Source: Tetraselmis striata
Taxonomy: Eukaryota > Chlorophyta > Chlorodendrophyceae > Chlorodendrales > Chlorodendraceae
Assembly: GCA_006384855.1 (NCBI GenBank)
Contig: VCJN01002233.1
Location: 84,386-148,385 of the forward strand
Reading direction: 5' to 3'
DNA: 64,000 nucleotides
Shown: positions 36,324 through 48,585 of the stretch, in pieces
How positions within the stretch are numbered: the first letter of the stretch is position 1
How the letters are laid out: each line of letters starts with the position of its first letter
The notes under the pieces: generated by a model
The model's input: the letters and a program-made list of their open reading frames with translations, nothing else
Database searches by the model: none
Told to the model about the DNA's origin: nothing
Made by a program: the position numbers and the translations under genes

Positions 36324-38561
36324 ATGACCGAAAATCCGCCCCCCCGAAGCGCCGTGCAAGACCTGTTCGGGTCCGATCCGCTGGTGGTGGCGCGCGTGCT
36401 GCTGCCGGTCGCGATCGGAATGGCCTACAGCTACCGGGTTCCGCCGGGGATGAGCGTGGAGCCCGGCGCGATCGTGCGCGTGCCGCTTGGCCCCCGCGAG
36501 GTGATCGGCGCCGTCTGGGAGATCGTCGGCGGCGAGGCGGCCGCCGAAATTCCGGCCGCCCGGTTGAAGGATATCCTGCATCACTACGACCAGGCCCCGC
36601 CGCTTGGACCCGACCTGCGGGCCCTGGTCGAATGGGTTGCCAACTGGACCTTGGCAACGCCCGGCATGGTTTTGCGCATGGTGCTGCGCTCGCCGGAGGC
36701 GCTGGACCCCGAACCGCCGGTCGCCGGCGTGCGGCTTGCGGCCGGAGAGGCGCCGCCCGACCGGTTGACGCCCGCGCGCAAGCGGGTGCTGGAGATGGTG
36801 GCCGACGGCATGGCCTGGTCGAAGAGCGGCCTGTCCCATGCCGCGGGCGTCAGCGCCTCGGTGATCGACGGGCTTCTGGCGCATGGCACTTTGGAGGTTA
36901 TCTCCATGCCCGCCGTTCCCCCGGCGCCGCGTCCGGATCCGGACTTCGGTCCGCCGGTGCTGACGCCGATGCAGGGCAGGGCGGCGGAGACCCTGGTCGA
37001 CAGCATTGGCAAGGGCTTCCAGACGTTCCTTCTCGACGGCGTCACCGGCTCCGGCAAGACCGAGGTCTATCTGGAGGCGGTTGCCGAGGCCTTGCGCCAG
37101 GGACGGCAGGCGCTGGTGCTGATCCCGGAAATTGCGCTGACCAGTGCGTTCCTGGAGCGATTCGAGCGGCGGTTCGCCGTGCGCCCGGCGGAGTGGCATT
37201 CCGAAATCACGCCGAAGCAGCGCGCCCGCGTCTGGCGCGGGGTGGCTGACGGCGCGGTTCGCGTCGTCGTCGGCGCGCGGTCCGCGCTTTTCCTGCCCTT
37301 CGCCGAACTCGGACTGATCGTCGTCGATGAGGAGCACGACGGCGCCTACAAGCAGGACGACCGCGTGCCCTACAATGCACGCGACATGGCAGTGGTCCGC
37401 GGGCACATCTCCCGGTTCCCGGTCGTCCTTGCCTCGGCAACGCCCTCGGTGGAAAGCCAGGTCAACGCGCTGTCGGGGCGGTATAGGAAGCTCGAGCTGC
37501 CCGAGCGGGCGAGCGGCGCGCCCCTGCCGGAGATCGCGATTGTCGATCTGCGCATCGACAGGCCCGAGCGCGGGCAATGGCTGTCGCCGCCGCTGCGCAC
37601 CGCGATCGCCAAGACTTTGGCCGGCGGCGGGCAGTCGCTGCTGTTCCTGAACCGGCGCGGCTACGCCCCGCTCACCCTGTGTCGCTCCTGCGGGCACCGG
37701 TTCCAGTGCCCGAACTGCACGGCCTGGCTGGTGGAGCACCGTTTCCGCCAGCAACTGGCCTGCCACCATTGCGGCCACACGGAACCGACTCCCGATCATT
37801 GCCCGGCCTGCGGAGACACCCAGTCGCTGGTCGCCTGCGGACCCGGCGTCGAGCGCATCGCCGAGGAAGCGGCCGAGACCTTTCCCGATGCGCGGGTGCT
37901 GGTGCTGTCGTCGGACATTCAGGGTGGTCCCGACCGGCTGCGCCGCGAGATGCGGGTGATCGAGGAGGGCGGGGCCGATATCGTGGTCGGCACCCAGCTG
38001 GTCGCCAAGGGCCACAATTTTCCGCTGATGCGGCTGGTCGGCGTCGTCGATGCCGATCTCGGGCTGGCGAACGGCGACCCTCGCGCGGCGGAGCGCACCT
38101 ATCAGCTTTTGGCTCAGGTCACGGGCCGTGCCGGCCGCATTGGTGGGGGCGGGCGCGGGTTTCTGCAGACCCACGCCCCGGACCATCCGGTGATCAAGGC
38201 GCTGGCCTCCGGCGATGGCGCCGCCTTCTACGAGGCGGAGATCGCTGCCAGACGGGCCGCCGGCCTGCCGCCGTTCGGGCGCCTTGCGGGGCTGATCGTT
38301 TCGGGACCGGACAAGGCGGCGGCCCACGCCCACGCCCGGGCGCTCGCCCGCGCCGCGCCCGCCGATCCGGCGTTGACCGTGCTCGGTCCGGCCGAGGCCG
38401 CGCTCGCGCTGGTGCGCGGCCGGCACCGGTTCCGGCTGCTCGTCATGGCGTCGCGGGCCACCGATCTGCAGGGCTTGCTGCGAAGCTGGCTTGCCAAGGC
38501 CCCGAAAGCCCGCGGCGGCCTGCGCGTTCAGGTCGATATCGACCCGCAAAGTTTCTGGTGA
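36324..38561 (+). CDS. priA: Primosomal replication protein N' (PriA helicase)
   Basis: The 745-residue superfamily 2 helicase has a 3' DNA-binding N-terminus, Walker A VTGSGKTEVYL, DEEHDGAYKQ as motif II, and SATPSVES. Zinc-binding clusters follow: CRSCGHRFQCPNC and CHHCGHTEPTPDHCPACG. PriA restarts stalled replication forks and reloads the replisome. GRAGRIGGGG with downstream motifs completes the helicase core. It precedes the ATP synthase operon by 238 bases. Confidence 0.95.
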   Translation: MTENPPPRSAVQDLFGSDPLVVARVLLPVAIGMAYSYRVPPGMSVEPGAIVRVPLGPREVIGAVWEIVGGEAAAEIPAARLKDILHHYDQAPPLGPDLRALVEWVANWTLATPGMVLRMVLRSPEALDPEPPVAGVRLAAGEAPPDRLTPARKRVLEMVADGMAWSKSGLSHAAGVSASVIDGLLAHGTLEVISMPAVPPAPRPDPDFGPPVLTPMQGRAAETLVDSIGKGFQTFLLDGVTGSGKTEVYLEAVAEALRQGRQALVLIPEIALTSAFLERFERRFAVRPAEWHSEITPKQRARVWRGVADGAVRVVVGARSALFLPFAELGLIVVDEEHDGAYKQDDRVPYNARDMAVVRGHISRFPVVLASATPSVESQVNALSGRYRKLELPERASGAPLPEIAIVDLRIDRPERGQWLSPPLRTAIAKTLAGGGQSLLFLNRRGYAPLTLCRSCGHRFQCPNCTAWLVEHRFRQQLACHHCGHTEPTPDHCPACGDTQSLVACGPGVERIAEEAAETFPDARVLVLSSDIQGGPDRLRREMRVIEEGGADIVVGTQLVAKGHNFPLMRLVGVVDADLGLANGDPRAAERTYQLLAQVTGRAGRIGGGGRGFLQTHAPDHPVIKALASGDGAAFYEAEIAARRAAGLPPFGRLAGLIVSGPDKAAAHAHARALARAAPADPALTVLGPAEAALALVRGRHRFRLLVMASRATDLQGLLRSWLAKAPKARGGLRVQVDIDPQSFW

Positions 38562-38686
38562 CGGGTGCGCGGCAAGGCGCCTCTTTGTCCCCTTTAGACC
38601 TTTTTCCGGACGGTTTCCGCCATTTGGGCCCTGTGGCTATGTTGCACCCTTCAAAGCCCTGTGGTAATCGGAGCGCGGCTTTGGGG

Positions 38687-38714
38687 AACCGGCCGGACCG
38701 CTGGTCCGCCGGTT
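38687..38714 (+). promoter_or_regulatory. Stable stem-loop in the priA-atpH leader
   Basis: AACCGGCCGGACC and GGTCCGCCGGTT pair around GCT with one bulged base. It is about 85 bases before the atpH start and lacks an adjacent T run. It may be part of the atp mRNA leader or a priA 3' structure; I cannot separate these from sequence alone. Confidence 0.5.
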
Positions 38715-38799
38715 TCTCGAAATGTTAAGTTTTCCCAACGCCTTGCAATCAGCCTAGCTGAGAGCTCCGGCCTAACCCGCCTCAGAGAGCACGGACCCT

Positions 38800-39360
38800 G
38801 TGACCGACAACGTATCTCTCATATCAGGTGTGGCTTCCCGTTATGCGACGGCGCTGCTCGACTTGTCAGAGGAGCAGGGCTCCGTGGCGGAGGTCGAGAA
38901 AGCCCTTGCCGGTTTCGAGAAGCTGCTTCAGGACAGCGACGATCTTCGTCGTCTGGTCCATAGCCCGGTGTTTTCCGCCGACGACCAGCTGCGGGCGCTC
39001 ACCGCCGTTCTCGACAAGGCCGGCGTGACCGGCCTTGCGGCGAGCTTCCTGAAGCTTGCCGCCAAGAACCGCAGGCTGTTCGCGGTTCCGGGAATGATCG
39101 ACGCGTTCCGTGCCGAAGTGGCGCGGCGCCGCGGCGAGGTGTCGGCGGACGTGGTGTCGGCGAATGCCTTGTCAGAGGCGCAGCTTTCCTCGCTGAAAGA
39201 GGCGCTCAACGCTGCGACCGGCAAGGTCGTGACTATCTCCGCGAAGGTTGATCCTGCGCTGATCGGTGGCCTTGTCGTCAAGGTCGGCAGCCGCATGATC
39301 GACACTTCGCTCAAGACGAAACTCAATTCCCTCAAGTTCGCGATGAAAGAGGTCGGCTGA
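38800..39360 (+). CDS. atpH: F1 ATP synthase delta subunit
   Basis: The 186-residue protein starts at GTG 38800 and has the delta/OSCP pattern [15 protein letters not shown] at the N-terminus and [21 protein letters not shown] near the C-terminus. It links the F1 alpha3beta3 head to the peripheral stalk. Its stop overlaps the atpA ATG by one base. The order delta, alpha, gamma, beta, epsilon with separate F0 genes elsewhere is the normal alphaproteobacterial arrangement. Confidence 0.96.
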   Translation: MTDNVSLISGVASRYATALLDLSEEQGSVAEVEKALAGFEKLLQDSDDLRRLVHSPVFSADDQLRALTAVLDKAGVTGLAASFLKLAAKNRRLFAVPGMIDAFRAEVARRRGEVSADVVSANALSEAQLSSLKEALNAATGKVVTISAKVDPALIGGLVVKVGSRMIDTSLKTKLNSLKFAMKEVG

Positions 39361-40889
39361 TGGATATTCGGGCAGCGGAAATCTCCGCCATCCTCAAGGA
39401 CCAGATCAAGAACTTCGGCCAGGAAGCCGAAGTCTCCGAGGTCGGTCAGGTGCTTTCCGTGGGTGATGGTATCGCTCGTGTCTATGGCCTCGACAATGTC
39501 CAGGCCGGCGAGATGGTCGAGTTCCCCGGCGGCATCAAGGGTATGGCGCTCAATCTGGAAACCGACAATGTCGGTGTGGTGCTCTTCGGCTCCGACCGCA
39601 GCATTTCGGAAGGCGACACGGTCAAGCGGACCGGCGCCATCGTCGAGGTTCCGGTCGGCAAGGGTCTTCTCGGTCGCGTTGTCGATCCGCTCGGCAACCC
39701 GCTCGACGGCAAGGGGCCGATCGAAGGCACCGAAATGCGCCGCGTCGACGTCAAGGCGCCGGGCATCCTGCCGCGCAAGTCGGTGCATGAGCCGATGTCG
39801 ACCGGTCTCAAGGCGATCGACGCCCTGATCCCGATCGGTCGCGGACAGCGCGAGCTGGTCATCGGTGACCGCCAGACCGGCAAGACCGCGATCCTTCTCG
39901 ACACGTTCCTCAACCAGAAGCCGCTTCATGCGTCCGACGACGAGAACGTCAAGCTCTACTGCATCTATGTTGCGGTCGGACAGAAGCGCTCCACCGTTGC
40001 GCAGTTCGTGAAGCAGCTGGAAGAGTCCGGTGCGCTCGAGTACTCCGTGATCGTGGCCGCCACGGCCTCCGATCCGGCGCCGCTCCAGTTCCTCGCACCG
40101 TTCTCCGGCACCGCCATCGGCGAGTATTTCCGCGACAACGGCATGCACGCCGTGATCGCCTATGACGATCTGTCCAAGCAGGCCGTTGCCTATCGCCAGA
40201 TGTCCCTGCTGCTGCGTCGTCCGCCGGGACGTGAAGCCTATCCGGGCGACGTGTTCTACCTGCACTCGCGTCTGCTCGAGCGGTCCGCGAAGCTGAACGA
40301 GGCCAACGGGTCCGGTTCGCTGACGGCGCTCCCGGTCATCGAAACCCAGGGCAACGACGTCTCCGCCTTCATTCCGACCAACGTGATCTCGATCACCGAC
40401 GGCCAGATCTTCCTCGAGACCGACCTGTTCTTCCAGGGTGTGCGCCCGGCCGTGAACGTCGGCCTCTCGGTGTCGCGCGTCGGCTCCTCGGCCCAGATCA
40501 AGGCGATGAAGCAGGTTGCCGGCAAGATCAAGGGTGAGCTCGCGCAGTACCGCGAAATGGCGGCCTTCGCGCAGTTCGGTTCCGACCTCGACGCCACGAC
40601 CCAGCGCCTGCTGAACCGCGGTGCGCGTCTGACCGAGCTTCTCAAGCAGGGCCAGTTCCAGCCGCTGAAGACCCAGGAGCAGGTCGCCGTGATCTACGCC
40701 GGCGTCAACGGCTACCTGGACAAGATCCCGGTCGACCGGGTCGGCGACTACGAGGAAGGGCTTCTGCTCAACCTGCGTGGCGAACATGCCGATCTCCTGG
40801 ATGCGATCTGGGAGAAGAAGGCGCTCGACGACGAACTCGAGGGTCGCCTCAAGGCAGTGGTCGAAGCCTTCACCAAGAACTTCGCCTGA
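39360..40889 (+). CDS. atpA: F1 ATP synthase alpha subunit
   Basis: The 509-residue protein has the non-catalytic nucleotide-binding P-loop GDRQTGKTA (about residue 170), [21 protein letters not shown]-type sequence ([18 protein letters not shown]) and [17 protein letters not shown]. It forms the F1 head with AtpD. Length and order are standard. Translation is coupled to atpH by a one-base overlap. Confidence 0.98.
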   Translation: MDIRAAEISAILKDQIKNFGQEAEVSEVGQVLSVGDGIARVYGLDNVQAGEMVEFPGGIKGMALNLETDNVGVVLFGSDRSISEGDTVKRTGAIVEVPVGKGLLGRVVDPLGNPLDGKGPIEGTEMRRVDVKAPGILPRKSVHEPMSTGLKAIDALIPIGRGQRELVIGDRQTGKTAILLDTFLNQKPLHASDDENVKLYCIYVAVGQKRSTVAQFVKQLEESGALEYSVIVAATASDPAPLQFLAPFSGTAIGEYFRDNGMHAVIAYDDLSKQAVAYRQMSLLLRRPPGREAYPGDVFYLHSRLLERSAKLNEANGSGSLTALPVIETQGNDVSAFIPTNVISITDGQIFLETDLFFQGVRPAVNVGLSVSRVGSSAQIKAMKQVAGKIKGELAQYREMAAFAQFGSDLDATTQRLLNRGARLTELLKQGQFQPLKTQEQVAVIYAGVNGYLDKIPVDRVGDYEEGLLLNLRGEHADLLDAIWEKKALDDELEGRLKAVVEAFTKNFA

Positions 40890-40924
40890 CGCGTGATTGA
40901 CGGCATCCAGGACAAGGGGCGGCC

Positions 40925-41809
40925 ATGCCGAGCCTGAAGGAACTAAGAAACCGGATCGCCTCCGTTAAGGCGACGCAGAAAATCACCAAGGCCATGCAGA
41001 TGGTGGCCGCGGCGAAGCTGCGTCGCGCGCAGGAGGCTGCGGAAGCTGCGCGGCCCTATGCGGAACGCATGGAAGCCGTTCTGGCCAACCTTGCCACGGC
41101 CTTCGAGGGGCGCGACGACGCGCCGCTCCTGCTCGCCGGAACTGGCAAGGACGATGTCCATCTTCTGGTCGTCGCGACCGCCGAGCGCGGCTTGTGCGGC
41201 GGCTTCAACGCCTCGATCGCCAAGCTGGCGCGCGAGCGGGCCAAGTCCCTGCTTGCTGCCGGCAAGACGGTGAAGATCGTCTGCGTCGGCAAGAAGGGCT
41301 TCGACAGCCTGAAGCGGGATCTTGGCAAGCATATCGTCAAGACGATCGAGCTTCGTCACGTCAAGCGGGTCGCCTTCGAGAATGCCGACGAGATCGGCAC
41401 CCTCGTGCGGCAGATGTTCGATGATGGCGAATTCGATGTCTGCACCTTGTTCTACGCCCGCTTCCAGTCGGTGATCAGCCAGGTGCCGACCGCGCAGCAG
41501 CTCATTCCGGCGACCTTCGAGAACGCCGAGGCCGAGCTGCCGGAAGGCAATGAGGCCGTCTACGAGTACGAGCCCGACGAGGGCGAGATTCTTGCGGAAC
41601 TTCTGCCGCGCAACATTTCCGTCCAGATCTTCCGGGGTCTGCTGGAAAACGCCGCGTCCGAACAGGGCGCGCGGATGAGCGCGATGGACAATGCGACACG
41701 CAATGCCGGTGAAATGATCGACAAGCTGACGCTGAGCTACAACCGTCAGCGGCAGGCTCAGATCACCAAGGAGCTGATCGAAATCATCTCGGGCGCCGAG
41801 GCGCTCTGA
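40925..41809 (+). CDS. atpG: F1 ATP synthase gamma subunit
   Basis: The 294-residue central-stalk subunit has the N-terminal coiled-coil start [21 protein letters not shown] and the C-terminal [17 protein letters not shown]. These two helices form the rotor shaft inside the alpha3beta3 ring. The middle contains [14 protein letters not shown]. Length is normal, and it lies 35 bases after atpA and 24 bases before atpD. Confidence 0.97.
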   Translation: MPSLKELRNRIASVKATQKITKAMQMVAAAKLRRAQEAAEAARPYAERMEAVLANLATAFEGRDDAPLLLAGTGKDDVHLLVVATAERGLCGGFNASIAKLARERAKSLLAAGKTVKIVCVGKKGFDSLKRDLGKHIVKTIELRHVKRVAFENADEIGTLVRQMFDDGEFDVCTLFYARFQSVISQVPTAQQLIPATFENAEAELPEGNEAVYEYEPDEGEILAELLPRNISVQIFRGLLENAASEQGARMSAMDNATRNAGEMIDKLTLSYNRQRQAQITKELIEIISGAEAL

Positions 41810-43258
<1,449 letters not shown>

Positions 43259-43282
43259 GACAGTCAAGGACCGAGGCACGAC

Positions 43283-43690
43283 ATGGCCGAAGCATTCCAG
43301 TTCGAACTCGTCTCCCCGGAGCGGCTTCTTCTGTCGGAAGAGGCGACCCAGGTCGTGGTTCCAGGCGTCGAGGGTGAGTTCGGCGTCATGGCCGGACATG
43401 CTCCGATGATGTCGACCCTGCGCCCCGGCGTGCTCACGGTGTCGCGCCCGTCTGCAGCCGACGAGGCCTTTTTCGTCCGCGGCGGTTTCGCCGAAGCGGG
43501 CCCCAAGGGGCTGACGGTTCTGGCGGAAGTTGCGGTGCCGATGGCCGATCTGAAGGCCGACGACATCGCCCGGCAGATCCGCGAGGCGGAAGAAGACCTG
43601 GCCGATGCCGGAGATGACGCCGCGCGCGAGCGGGCGCAGATCGCGCTCGACCACCTTCGCGAGATGGAGCGGGCTGTCGCATCGAACTGA
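43283..43690 (+). CDS. atpC: F1 ATP synthase epsilon subunit
   Basis: The 135-residue protein has the N-terminal beta-sandwich motif [15 protein letters not shown] and [19 protein letters not shown], then a C-terminal helical hairpin ([15 protein letters not shown]). It couples rotor and F1 and can inhibit ATP hydrolysis. It ends the atp operon; a strong terminator lies 27 bases downstream. Confidence 0.96.
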   Translation: MAEAFQFELVSPERLLLSEEATQVVVPGVEGEFGVMAGHAPMMSTLRPGVLTVSRPSAADEAFFVRGGFAEAGPKGLTVLAEVAVPMADLKADDIARQIREAEEDLADAGDDAARERAQIALDHLREMERAVASN

Positions 43691-43716
43691 TGCGCCGACA
43701 CGCACATCGAAAATTC

Positions 43717-43748
43717 AAGGCCCGGGGCGGACACGCTCCGGGCTTTTT
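43717..43748 (+). terminator. Rho-independent terminator of the atp operon
   Basis: AAGGCCCGG with GGCG extends into a stem with CGC and CCGGGCTT (loop GACA, one bulge), followed by TTTTT at 43744-43748, directly after atpC. Confidence 0.87.
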
Positions 43749-43829
43749 CTTTGGCCGCTTGATCGCTTGGGGTTTTTCGCGCGCCCACAGCGTTAGAATG
43801 ACAGCGATGAAGATGCGTCACACTGCCAG

Positions 43830-44459
43830 ATGACCCGCCGGACGTTCGAGATGCTGCCCGGTTTCAGGGTTCTGCCCGGCTATTTCGACCGGGCGGCTCA
43901 AGAAAGCCTCCTTGAGGAAATCCGCGCTGTCGTCCAGGCCGCGCCGCTGTTTCTTCCCCGCATGCCCAAGACCGGAAAGCCGTTTTCCGTCCGCATGTCG
44001 AATTGCGGGTCGCTTGGTTGGGTGTCCGATCCGAACGGGTATCGCTACCAGCCGACCCACCCGGTGACGGGTAAGCCCTGGCCTCCGATGCCCCAGAGCC
44101 TCGCCAATGCGTGGCGCGACATCTGCCCCGGCGCGCCCGAGCCCGAGGCCTGCCTGATCAATTTCTACAGTCCAGATGCCCGCATGGGGCTTCATCAGGA
44201 TCGCGACGAAGATACTTTTGACGCCCCGGTTCTCTCGGTATCGCTCGGGGCGACGGCGGTGTTCCGGATCGGCGGGTTGAACCGCCGCGATCCGACCCGG
44301 TCGATCCGGCTGGCCTCTGGCGACGCGGTTGTGCTTGGGGGTGCCGCGCGACTTGCCCACCACGGCGTCGACCGGATCATCAAGGGAACGTCGGAGCTCG
44401 TAAAGGACGACGGGCGGATCAATCTGACGCTGCGCCGGGTTACCCCGCCGAAGGGCTAG
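43830..44459 (+). CDS. alkB: AlkB-type 2-oxoglutarate/Fe(II) dioxygenase (alkylated-DNA repair)
   Basis: The 209-residue protein has the Fe(II) ligands His122 and Asp124 in MGLHQDRDE, a distal histidine at His178 (RLAHHGVDRI), and 2-oxoglutarate-binding arginines in RINLTLRR (Arg196 and Arg202). Upstream LINFYSPDARMG is the nucleotide-recognition region of bacterial AlkB. It removes methyl groups from 1-methyladenine and 3-methylcytosine. It begins after the atp terminator and is followed by a GFA gene. Confidence 0.9.
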   Translation: MTRRTFEMLPGFRVLPGYFDRAAQESLLEEIRAVVQAAPLFLPRMPKTGKPFSVRMSNCGSLGWVSDPNGYRYQPTHPVTGKPWPPMPQSLANAWRDICPGAPEPEACLINFYSPDARMGLHQDRDEDTFDAPVLSVSLGATAVFRIGGLNRRDPTRSIRLASGDAVVLGGAARLAHHGVDRIIKGTSELVKDDGRINLTLRRVTPPKG

Positions 44460-44607
44460 CGGCGGCCTGCGCCGGTTCGCTTGCGAGCAAGGTTTGGCTC
44501 TGCCGGCGGTCGCTGTGGCGAGGATGATCGAGGTCAAACCGGTTGCAGTCCGGCCATGCTACATGGAGAAATGGCAAGGCTTGCGCAAACGGAAAGGCGG
44601 CAGGGAC

Positions 44608-45033
44608 ATGACAGAGAAAGTGAAGCTGACCGGAAGATGCATGTGCGGCGCGGTCGAAATCTCAGGCGTCGCCGACGGGCCGAAAGCGGGGGCCTGCCAC
44701 TGCGACATGTGCAGGCGCTGGTCCTCCGGGCCGTATTTTGAGGTGACCTGCAGCGATGTGGTCTTCCGGGGCGAGGACAGCATCACCAGGTTCCGCTCCT
44801 CCGATTGGGCGGAACGCGGGTTCTGCGCGACATGCGGATCGAACCTGTTCTATCACATCGTCGACAGCGACGAGTATCAGATCGCGGCCGGGCTTCTCGA
44901 CCAGCAATCCGACCTGTGTCTCACCCTGCAGGTCTTCACCGACAGCAAGCCGCCCTTCTACACGCTGGCGGACAAGACCGAGACCATGACGGGCGCGGAA
45001 GTCTTCGCAGCCTTTGCACCGCCGCAGGACTGA
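44608..45033 (+). CDS. GFA/CENP-V-family zinc protein
   Basis: The 141-residue protein shows the GFA zinc-ligand pattern: GRCMCGAVEI, CHCDMCRRWSSGPYF and GFCATCGSNLFYH. The family is named after glutathione-dependent formaldehyde-activating enzyme, but most members have unknown reactions. GGAAAGGCGG precedes ATG 44608, preferred over upstream starts at 44494 and 44524. The stop lies 17 bases from the convergent ubiB gene. Confidence 0.86.
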   Translation: MTEKVKLTGRCMCGAVEISGVADGPKAGACHCDMCRRWSSGPYFEVTCSDVVFRGEDSITRFRSSDWAERGFCATCGSNLFYHIVDSDEYQIAAGLLDQQSDLCLTLQVFTDSKPPFYTLADKTETMTGAEVFAAFAPPQD

Positions 45034-45049
45034 TGCCGCTAAGCCGGTT

Positions 45050-46618
45050 CTAGCCGAAGACCGCGACGGCCAGCAGGGCGGCAATCACCCAAAGGGCAAG
45101 GCGACCGGAGCGGCTGTGGCGGGCCTCGGCGCGGCCGATGGCCTCGGCGGTCTCGGCGTCGAACCGAAGACCCTTTTCCGCCATGCGTTCCAGTTCCCCG
45201 GACAGGCGCTGCGCGCGATCCGCCATCAACGGCAGATCGGCGGCCAGGCGTCCGAGCGCCGTCAGGCCGCCGGCTGCGTCCTGCAAGCGTCCGGCCGGGC
45301 CGAGGTTGCGCTCGATCCAGCTGCGGATCACCGGTTCTGCGGTGCGCCACATGTCGAGATGCGGGTTGAGGGTACGGGCCACCCCTTCCACAACGACCAT
45401 CGTCTTTTGCAGCATGATCAGTTGCGGCTGGGTGCGCATGTTGAAGAGTTCGGTGACCTCGAGCAGCTGCGTCAGCAGTCGCGCCATCGAGATCTCGGAG
45501 GCGTCATGGCCGTGGATCGGCTCGCCGATGGCGCGGATCGCCTGGGCGAAGACATCGACATCCTGGTCGGAGGGGACATAGCCCGCCTCGAAATGCACTT
45601 CCGCCACCCGGCGATAGTCGCGGGTGATGAAGCCGAACAGGATTTCCGCCAGGAACCGCCGCTCGGTGCGTCCAAGGCGCCCGGTGATGCCGAAGTCGAC
45701 GGCGACCAGCGTGCCGTCCGGCTCCAGGAATAGGTTGCCCTGGTGCATGTCGGCGTGGAAGAAGCCGTCGCGCACCGCATGGCGCAGGAAGGACTGGATG
45801 ATGTTGGCGCCGACCGCCGGAAGGTCGTGACCGTCGGCGGCCAATCCCTTGACGTCGGAGAGCTTGCGGCCGGTGATCCACTCCATCGTCAGCACGCATT
45901 TGGCCGTGCGCGGCCAGTCGACGGCCGGAACGCGAAAGCCCGGATCCTCGGCGGTGTTTTCGCCCATTTCTGACAGCCCGGCCGCCTCGAGCCGGAAGTC
46001 CATTTCTAGTTCGACGGACCGCGCCAGCGTGTCGACGATGGCAAGCGGCCTGAGCCGGCGCGACGGCGGATGGAACCGCTCCACCAGCCGCGCGATCAGG
46101 TAGAAGCTGCGCAGGTCGCGCCGGAAGCGTTCGGCGACGCCGGGGCGCAGTACCTTGACCGCGACCGCCCGCAGGTGGCCGTCGCTGTCGCGGACCTGCG
46201 CCGGGTGAACCTGGGCGATGGAGGCGGCGGCGACCGGCAGCCCGAAGGTCTCGAACAAGGCCTCCACCGGCTTGCCAAGCTGCTCTTCCACCACCTTGCG
46301 CGCCGCTTCCATCGGAAATGGCGGGATCTGGTCCTGAAGCGCGGTCAGGTCGCTCGCCATGTCGCGGCCCACGACGTCGGGTCGTGTGGCGAGGAACTGG
46401 CCGAGCTTGACGTAGGAAGGGCCGAGCCGGGTGAGCGCATCCGACAAGCGCTTGTTCGCCGCCTTGTCGCGGGCGGAGCGGCGCTCCAGCAGCCGCACCA
46501 TCTTCAGCGCATAGCGCTGCGCCGGCGGCAGGTCGGGAAGGTCGACGATGCCGAAAACGCCCTCGCGGGCCATCACGTAGCCTGCGCGGGCAAGCCGGAA
46601 GAGTGCGATCACGGCCAT
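45050..46618 (-). CDS. ubiB: UbiB, ubiquinone biosynthesis accessory kinase-like protein
   Basis: The 522-residue ABC1/ADCK/UbiB family protein has the KxGQ motif in YVKLGQFLATRPD, the alanine-rich loop AAASIAQVHPAQV replacing the usual glycine-rich loop, the FHADMHQGNLFL catalytic block and AVDFGITGRL. Two C-terminal hydrophobic stretches (around ALWVIAALLAVAVFG) anchor it to the membrane. It supports ubiquinone synthesis. It is transcribed with ubiE, 7 bases upstream. Confidence 0.94.
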   Translation of the reverse strand: MAVIALFRLARAGYVMAREGVFGIVDLPDLPPAQRYALKMVRLLERRSARDKAANKRLSDALTRLGPSYVKLGQFLATRPDVVGRDMASDLTALQDQIPPFPMEAARKVVEEQLGKPVEALFETFGLPVAAASIAQVHPAQVRDSDGHLRAVAVKVLRPGVAERFRRDLRSFYLIARLVERFHPPSRRLRPLAIVDTLARSVELEMDFRLEAAGLSEMGENTAEDPGFRVPAVDWPRTAKCVLTMEWITGRKLSDVKGLAADGHDLPAVGANIIQSFLRHAVRDGFFHADMHQGNLFLEPDGTLVAVDFGITGRLGRTERRFLAEILFGFITRDYRRVAEVHFEAGYVPSDQDVDVFAQAIRAIGEPIHGHDASEISMARLLTQLLEVTELFNMRTQPQLIMLQKTMVVVEGVARTLNPHLDMWRTAEPVIRSWIERNLGPAGRLQDAAGGLTALGRLAADLPLMADRAQRLSGELERMAEKGLRFDAETAEAIGRAEARHSRSGRLALWVIAALLAVAVFG

Positions 46619-46625
46619 CTGCGCT

Positions 46626-47423
46626 TCACACCGCCCAGCCGGAATGCAGGCAGGCGATGCCGCCGGAATAATTGCGGTAGGTCACGCGCGAGAAGCCGGC
46701 ATCGCGGATCATCTGCGCGAAACGCTCCTGATGCGGAAACTTGCGGATCGATTCCACTAGATAGCGATAGGGCTCGCCGTCGCCGGTGACCATGCGGCCC
46801 ATGGTCGGGATCGCGTTGAAGGAAAAGGCGTCATAGACCTTGTCGAGAGCTGGGACATCGACCTGGCTGAACTCCAGGCACAGGAAACGGCCGCCGCGTT
46901 TCAGCACGCGCCTGGCTTCGCGCAGCGCCTTGGCGATATCCGGCACATTGCGAATGCCGAAGGCGATCGTATAGGCGTCGAAACTGCGGTCGGGAAAGGG
47001 GAGGTCCTCCGCATTGCCCTCGACAAAGCGCAGAACGTCGCCGAGCCCGGCCTTTTGCGCCCGCTCGCGGCCCACGCTCAGCATCGATCCGTTGATGTCG
47101 CAGACGACGGCCCGGGTCGCCTTGCCGCCCTGGCGCACGATCCGCGTTGCGATGTCGCCGGTGCCGCCGGCGACATCGAGCACGGAATAGGTCCGCCGGT
47201 CGCTCTTCGGAGGGGCAAGGGCTGCGACCATCGCGTCTTTCCAGAGGCGGTGCAGGCCGCCGGACATCAGGTCGTTCATCACGTCGTAGCGTGCCGCGAC
47301 CTGATGGAAGACATCGTTGACGAGCGGCTGCTTCTCGCCGCTTGCCACGGTGCGGAAACCGAAGCTCGTCGCCATTTCGGGCCCTTGCGCGCGCGTGTCG
47401 TTTCCGTTCGTGCTGCCCGGCAT
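46626..47423 (-). CDS. ubiE: Demethylmenaquinone/2-methoxy-6-polyprenyl-benzoquinol methyltransferase
   Basis: The 265-residue SAM methyltransferase has [18 protein letters not shown], motif [32 protein letters not shown] and [12 protein letters not shown], as in UbiE. It carries out a C-methylation in ubiquinone biosynthesis. GGGAG lies 8 bases before ATG 47423. ATG 47375 is an alternative start. ubiE-ubiB is the usual rhizobial pair; mutM is divergent 250 bases away. Confidence 0.94.
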   Translation of the reverse strand: MPGSTNGNDTRAQGPEMATSFGFRTVASGEKQPLVNDVFHQVAARYDVMNDLMSGGLHRLWKDAMVAALAPPKSDRRTYSVLDVAGGTGDIATRIVRQGGKATRAVVCDINGSMLSVGRERAQKAGLGDVLRFVEGNAEDLPFPDRSFDAYTIAFGIRNVPDIAKALREARRVLKRGGRFLCLEFSQVDVPALDKVYDAFSFNAIPTMGRMVTGDGEPYRYLVESIRKFPHQERFAQMIRDAGFSRVTYRNYSGGIACLHSGWAV

Positions 47424-47673
47424 CACCTGTCTCCCGCCTGTCGTCCGGCTGCGCCGGAAATCGCCCGGTGCCGCCTCTGCCGGTTGCCTTACAGCATTTT
47501 CCCCAAGAGGTCACGAGCGCCTTGCGCCGCGCATGGCGGCTGCGGCGATCGGTCCCCGCGCGCGCCCGGATGCCTTTGCGTTGACGCGGAACGACACTTC
47601 TGTATGCAAGCGCGTGAGACGGTCGCGGGGCACGTGTCGTGCGCGACGCCTGTCCCTCAAGGGAGAGCATGCC

Positions 47674-48585
47674 ATGCCCGAGTTGCCTGAGGTCGAAACG
47701 GTCCGCCGCGGCTTGCAGCCGGTGATGGAGGGCGCGCGGATCGAGGAGGTCGCGCTGGCGCGCGCCGACCTGCGGTTTCCCTTTCCCGCCGGCTTCGCGG
47801 AGCGGATCACGGGGCGGCAGGTGGTCTCCCTCGGCCGGCGGGCGAAATATCTGCTGGCCGACCTCGACGACGGCGAGGCGGTGGTGATGCATCTGGGGAT
47901 GTCGGGGGCGTTCCGGATCGAGGATCCGGCTGCCGCCGGGCCCGACGCGCAACCGCGCACGCCGGGCGCCTTCCACTATCCGCGCTCGGAGGAGCGCAAG
48001 CACGATCATGTCGTCTTTCGCCTGCGCTGCGCGAGCGGTCAGCCGATGCGGGTCGTCTATAATGACCCGCGCCGCTTCGGCTTCATGACGCTGGTGCGCC
48101 GCGCGGAGATGAACGCCCACCCCTATTTCTGCAAGCTCGGGATCGAACCGACGGGCAACGCGCTCGACGGCGCCTATCTCGCAAGCGTGCTTGCGGGCAA
48201 GGCGACCTCGCTCAAGGCGGCTCTTCTCGACCAGCGCATCATCGCCGGGCTCGGCAACATTTATGTCTGCGAGGCGCTTCACGATGCCGGACTGTCGCCG
48301 CTGCGCGCGGCCGGCACCCTGGCCGGCAAGACCGGACGGACGGGCGCGAAAGCGAACCGGCTTGCCACGGCGATCCGCGACGTGATCGATGCCGCCATCG
48401 CCGCCGGCGGATCGACCCTGCGCGATCACCGTCAGGCGGATGGCGAGCTTGGATATTTCCAGCACAGCTTCAAGGTCTACGGCCGGGAGGGGGAGACGTG
48501 CCGGAAGGAGGGCTGCGGCGGCACGATCGTTCGCGCCGTCCAGTCGGGCCGCTCGAGCTTTCACTGCCCGCGCTGCCAGACCTAG
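47674..48585 (+). CDS. mutM: Formamidopyrimidine-DNA glycosylase
   Basis: The 303-residue protein begins [13 protein letters not shown], whose Pro2 and Glu3 are the catalytic N-terminal residues. Lys in [11 protein letters not shown] and the helix-two-turn-helix [20 protein letters not shown] follow. A C-terminal zinc finger ([10 protein letters not shown] and FHCPRCQ) completes the fold. It excises 8-oxoguanine and formamidopyrimidines and nicks the strand. GGGAG precedes ATG 47674. Divergent from ubiE, an arrangement typical of Rhizobiales. Confidence 0.96.
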   Translation: MPELPEVETVRRGLQPVMEGARIEEVALARADLRFPFPAGFAERITGRQVVSLGRRAKYLLADLDDGEAVVMHLGMSGAFRIEDPAAAGPDAQPRTPGAFHYPRSEERKHDHVVFRLRCASGQPMRVVYNDPRRFGFMTLVRRAEMNAHPYFCKLGIEPTGNALDGAYLASVLAGKATSLKAALLDQRIIAGLGNIYVCEALHDAGLSPLRAAGTLAGKTGRTGAKANRLATAIRDVIDAAIAAGGSTLRDHRQADGELGYFQHSFKVYGREGETCRKEGCGGTIVRAVQSGRSSFHCPRCQT

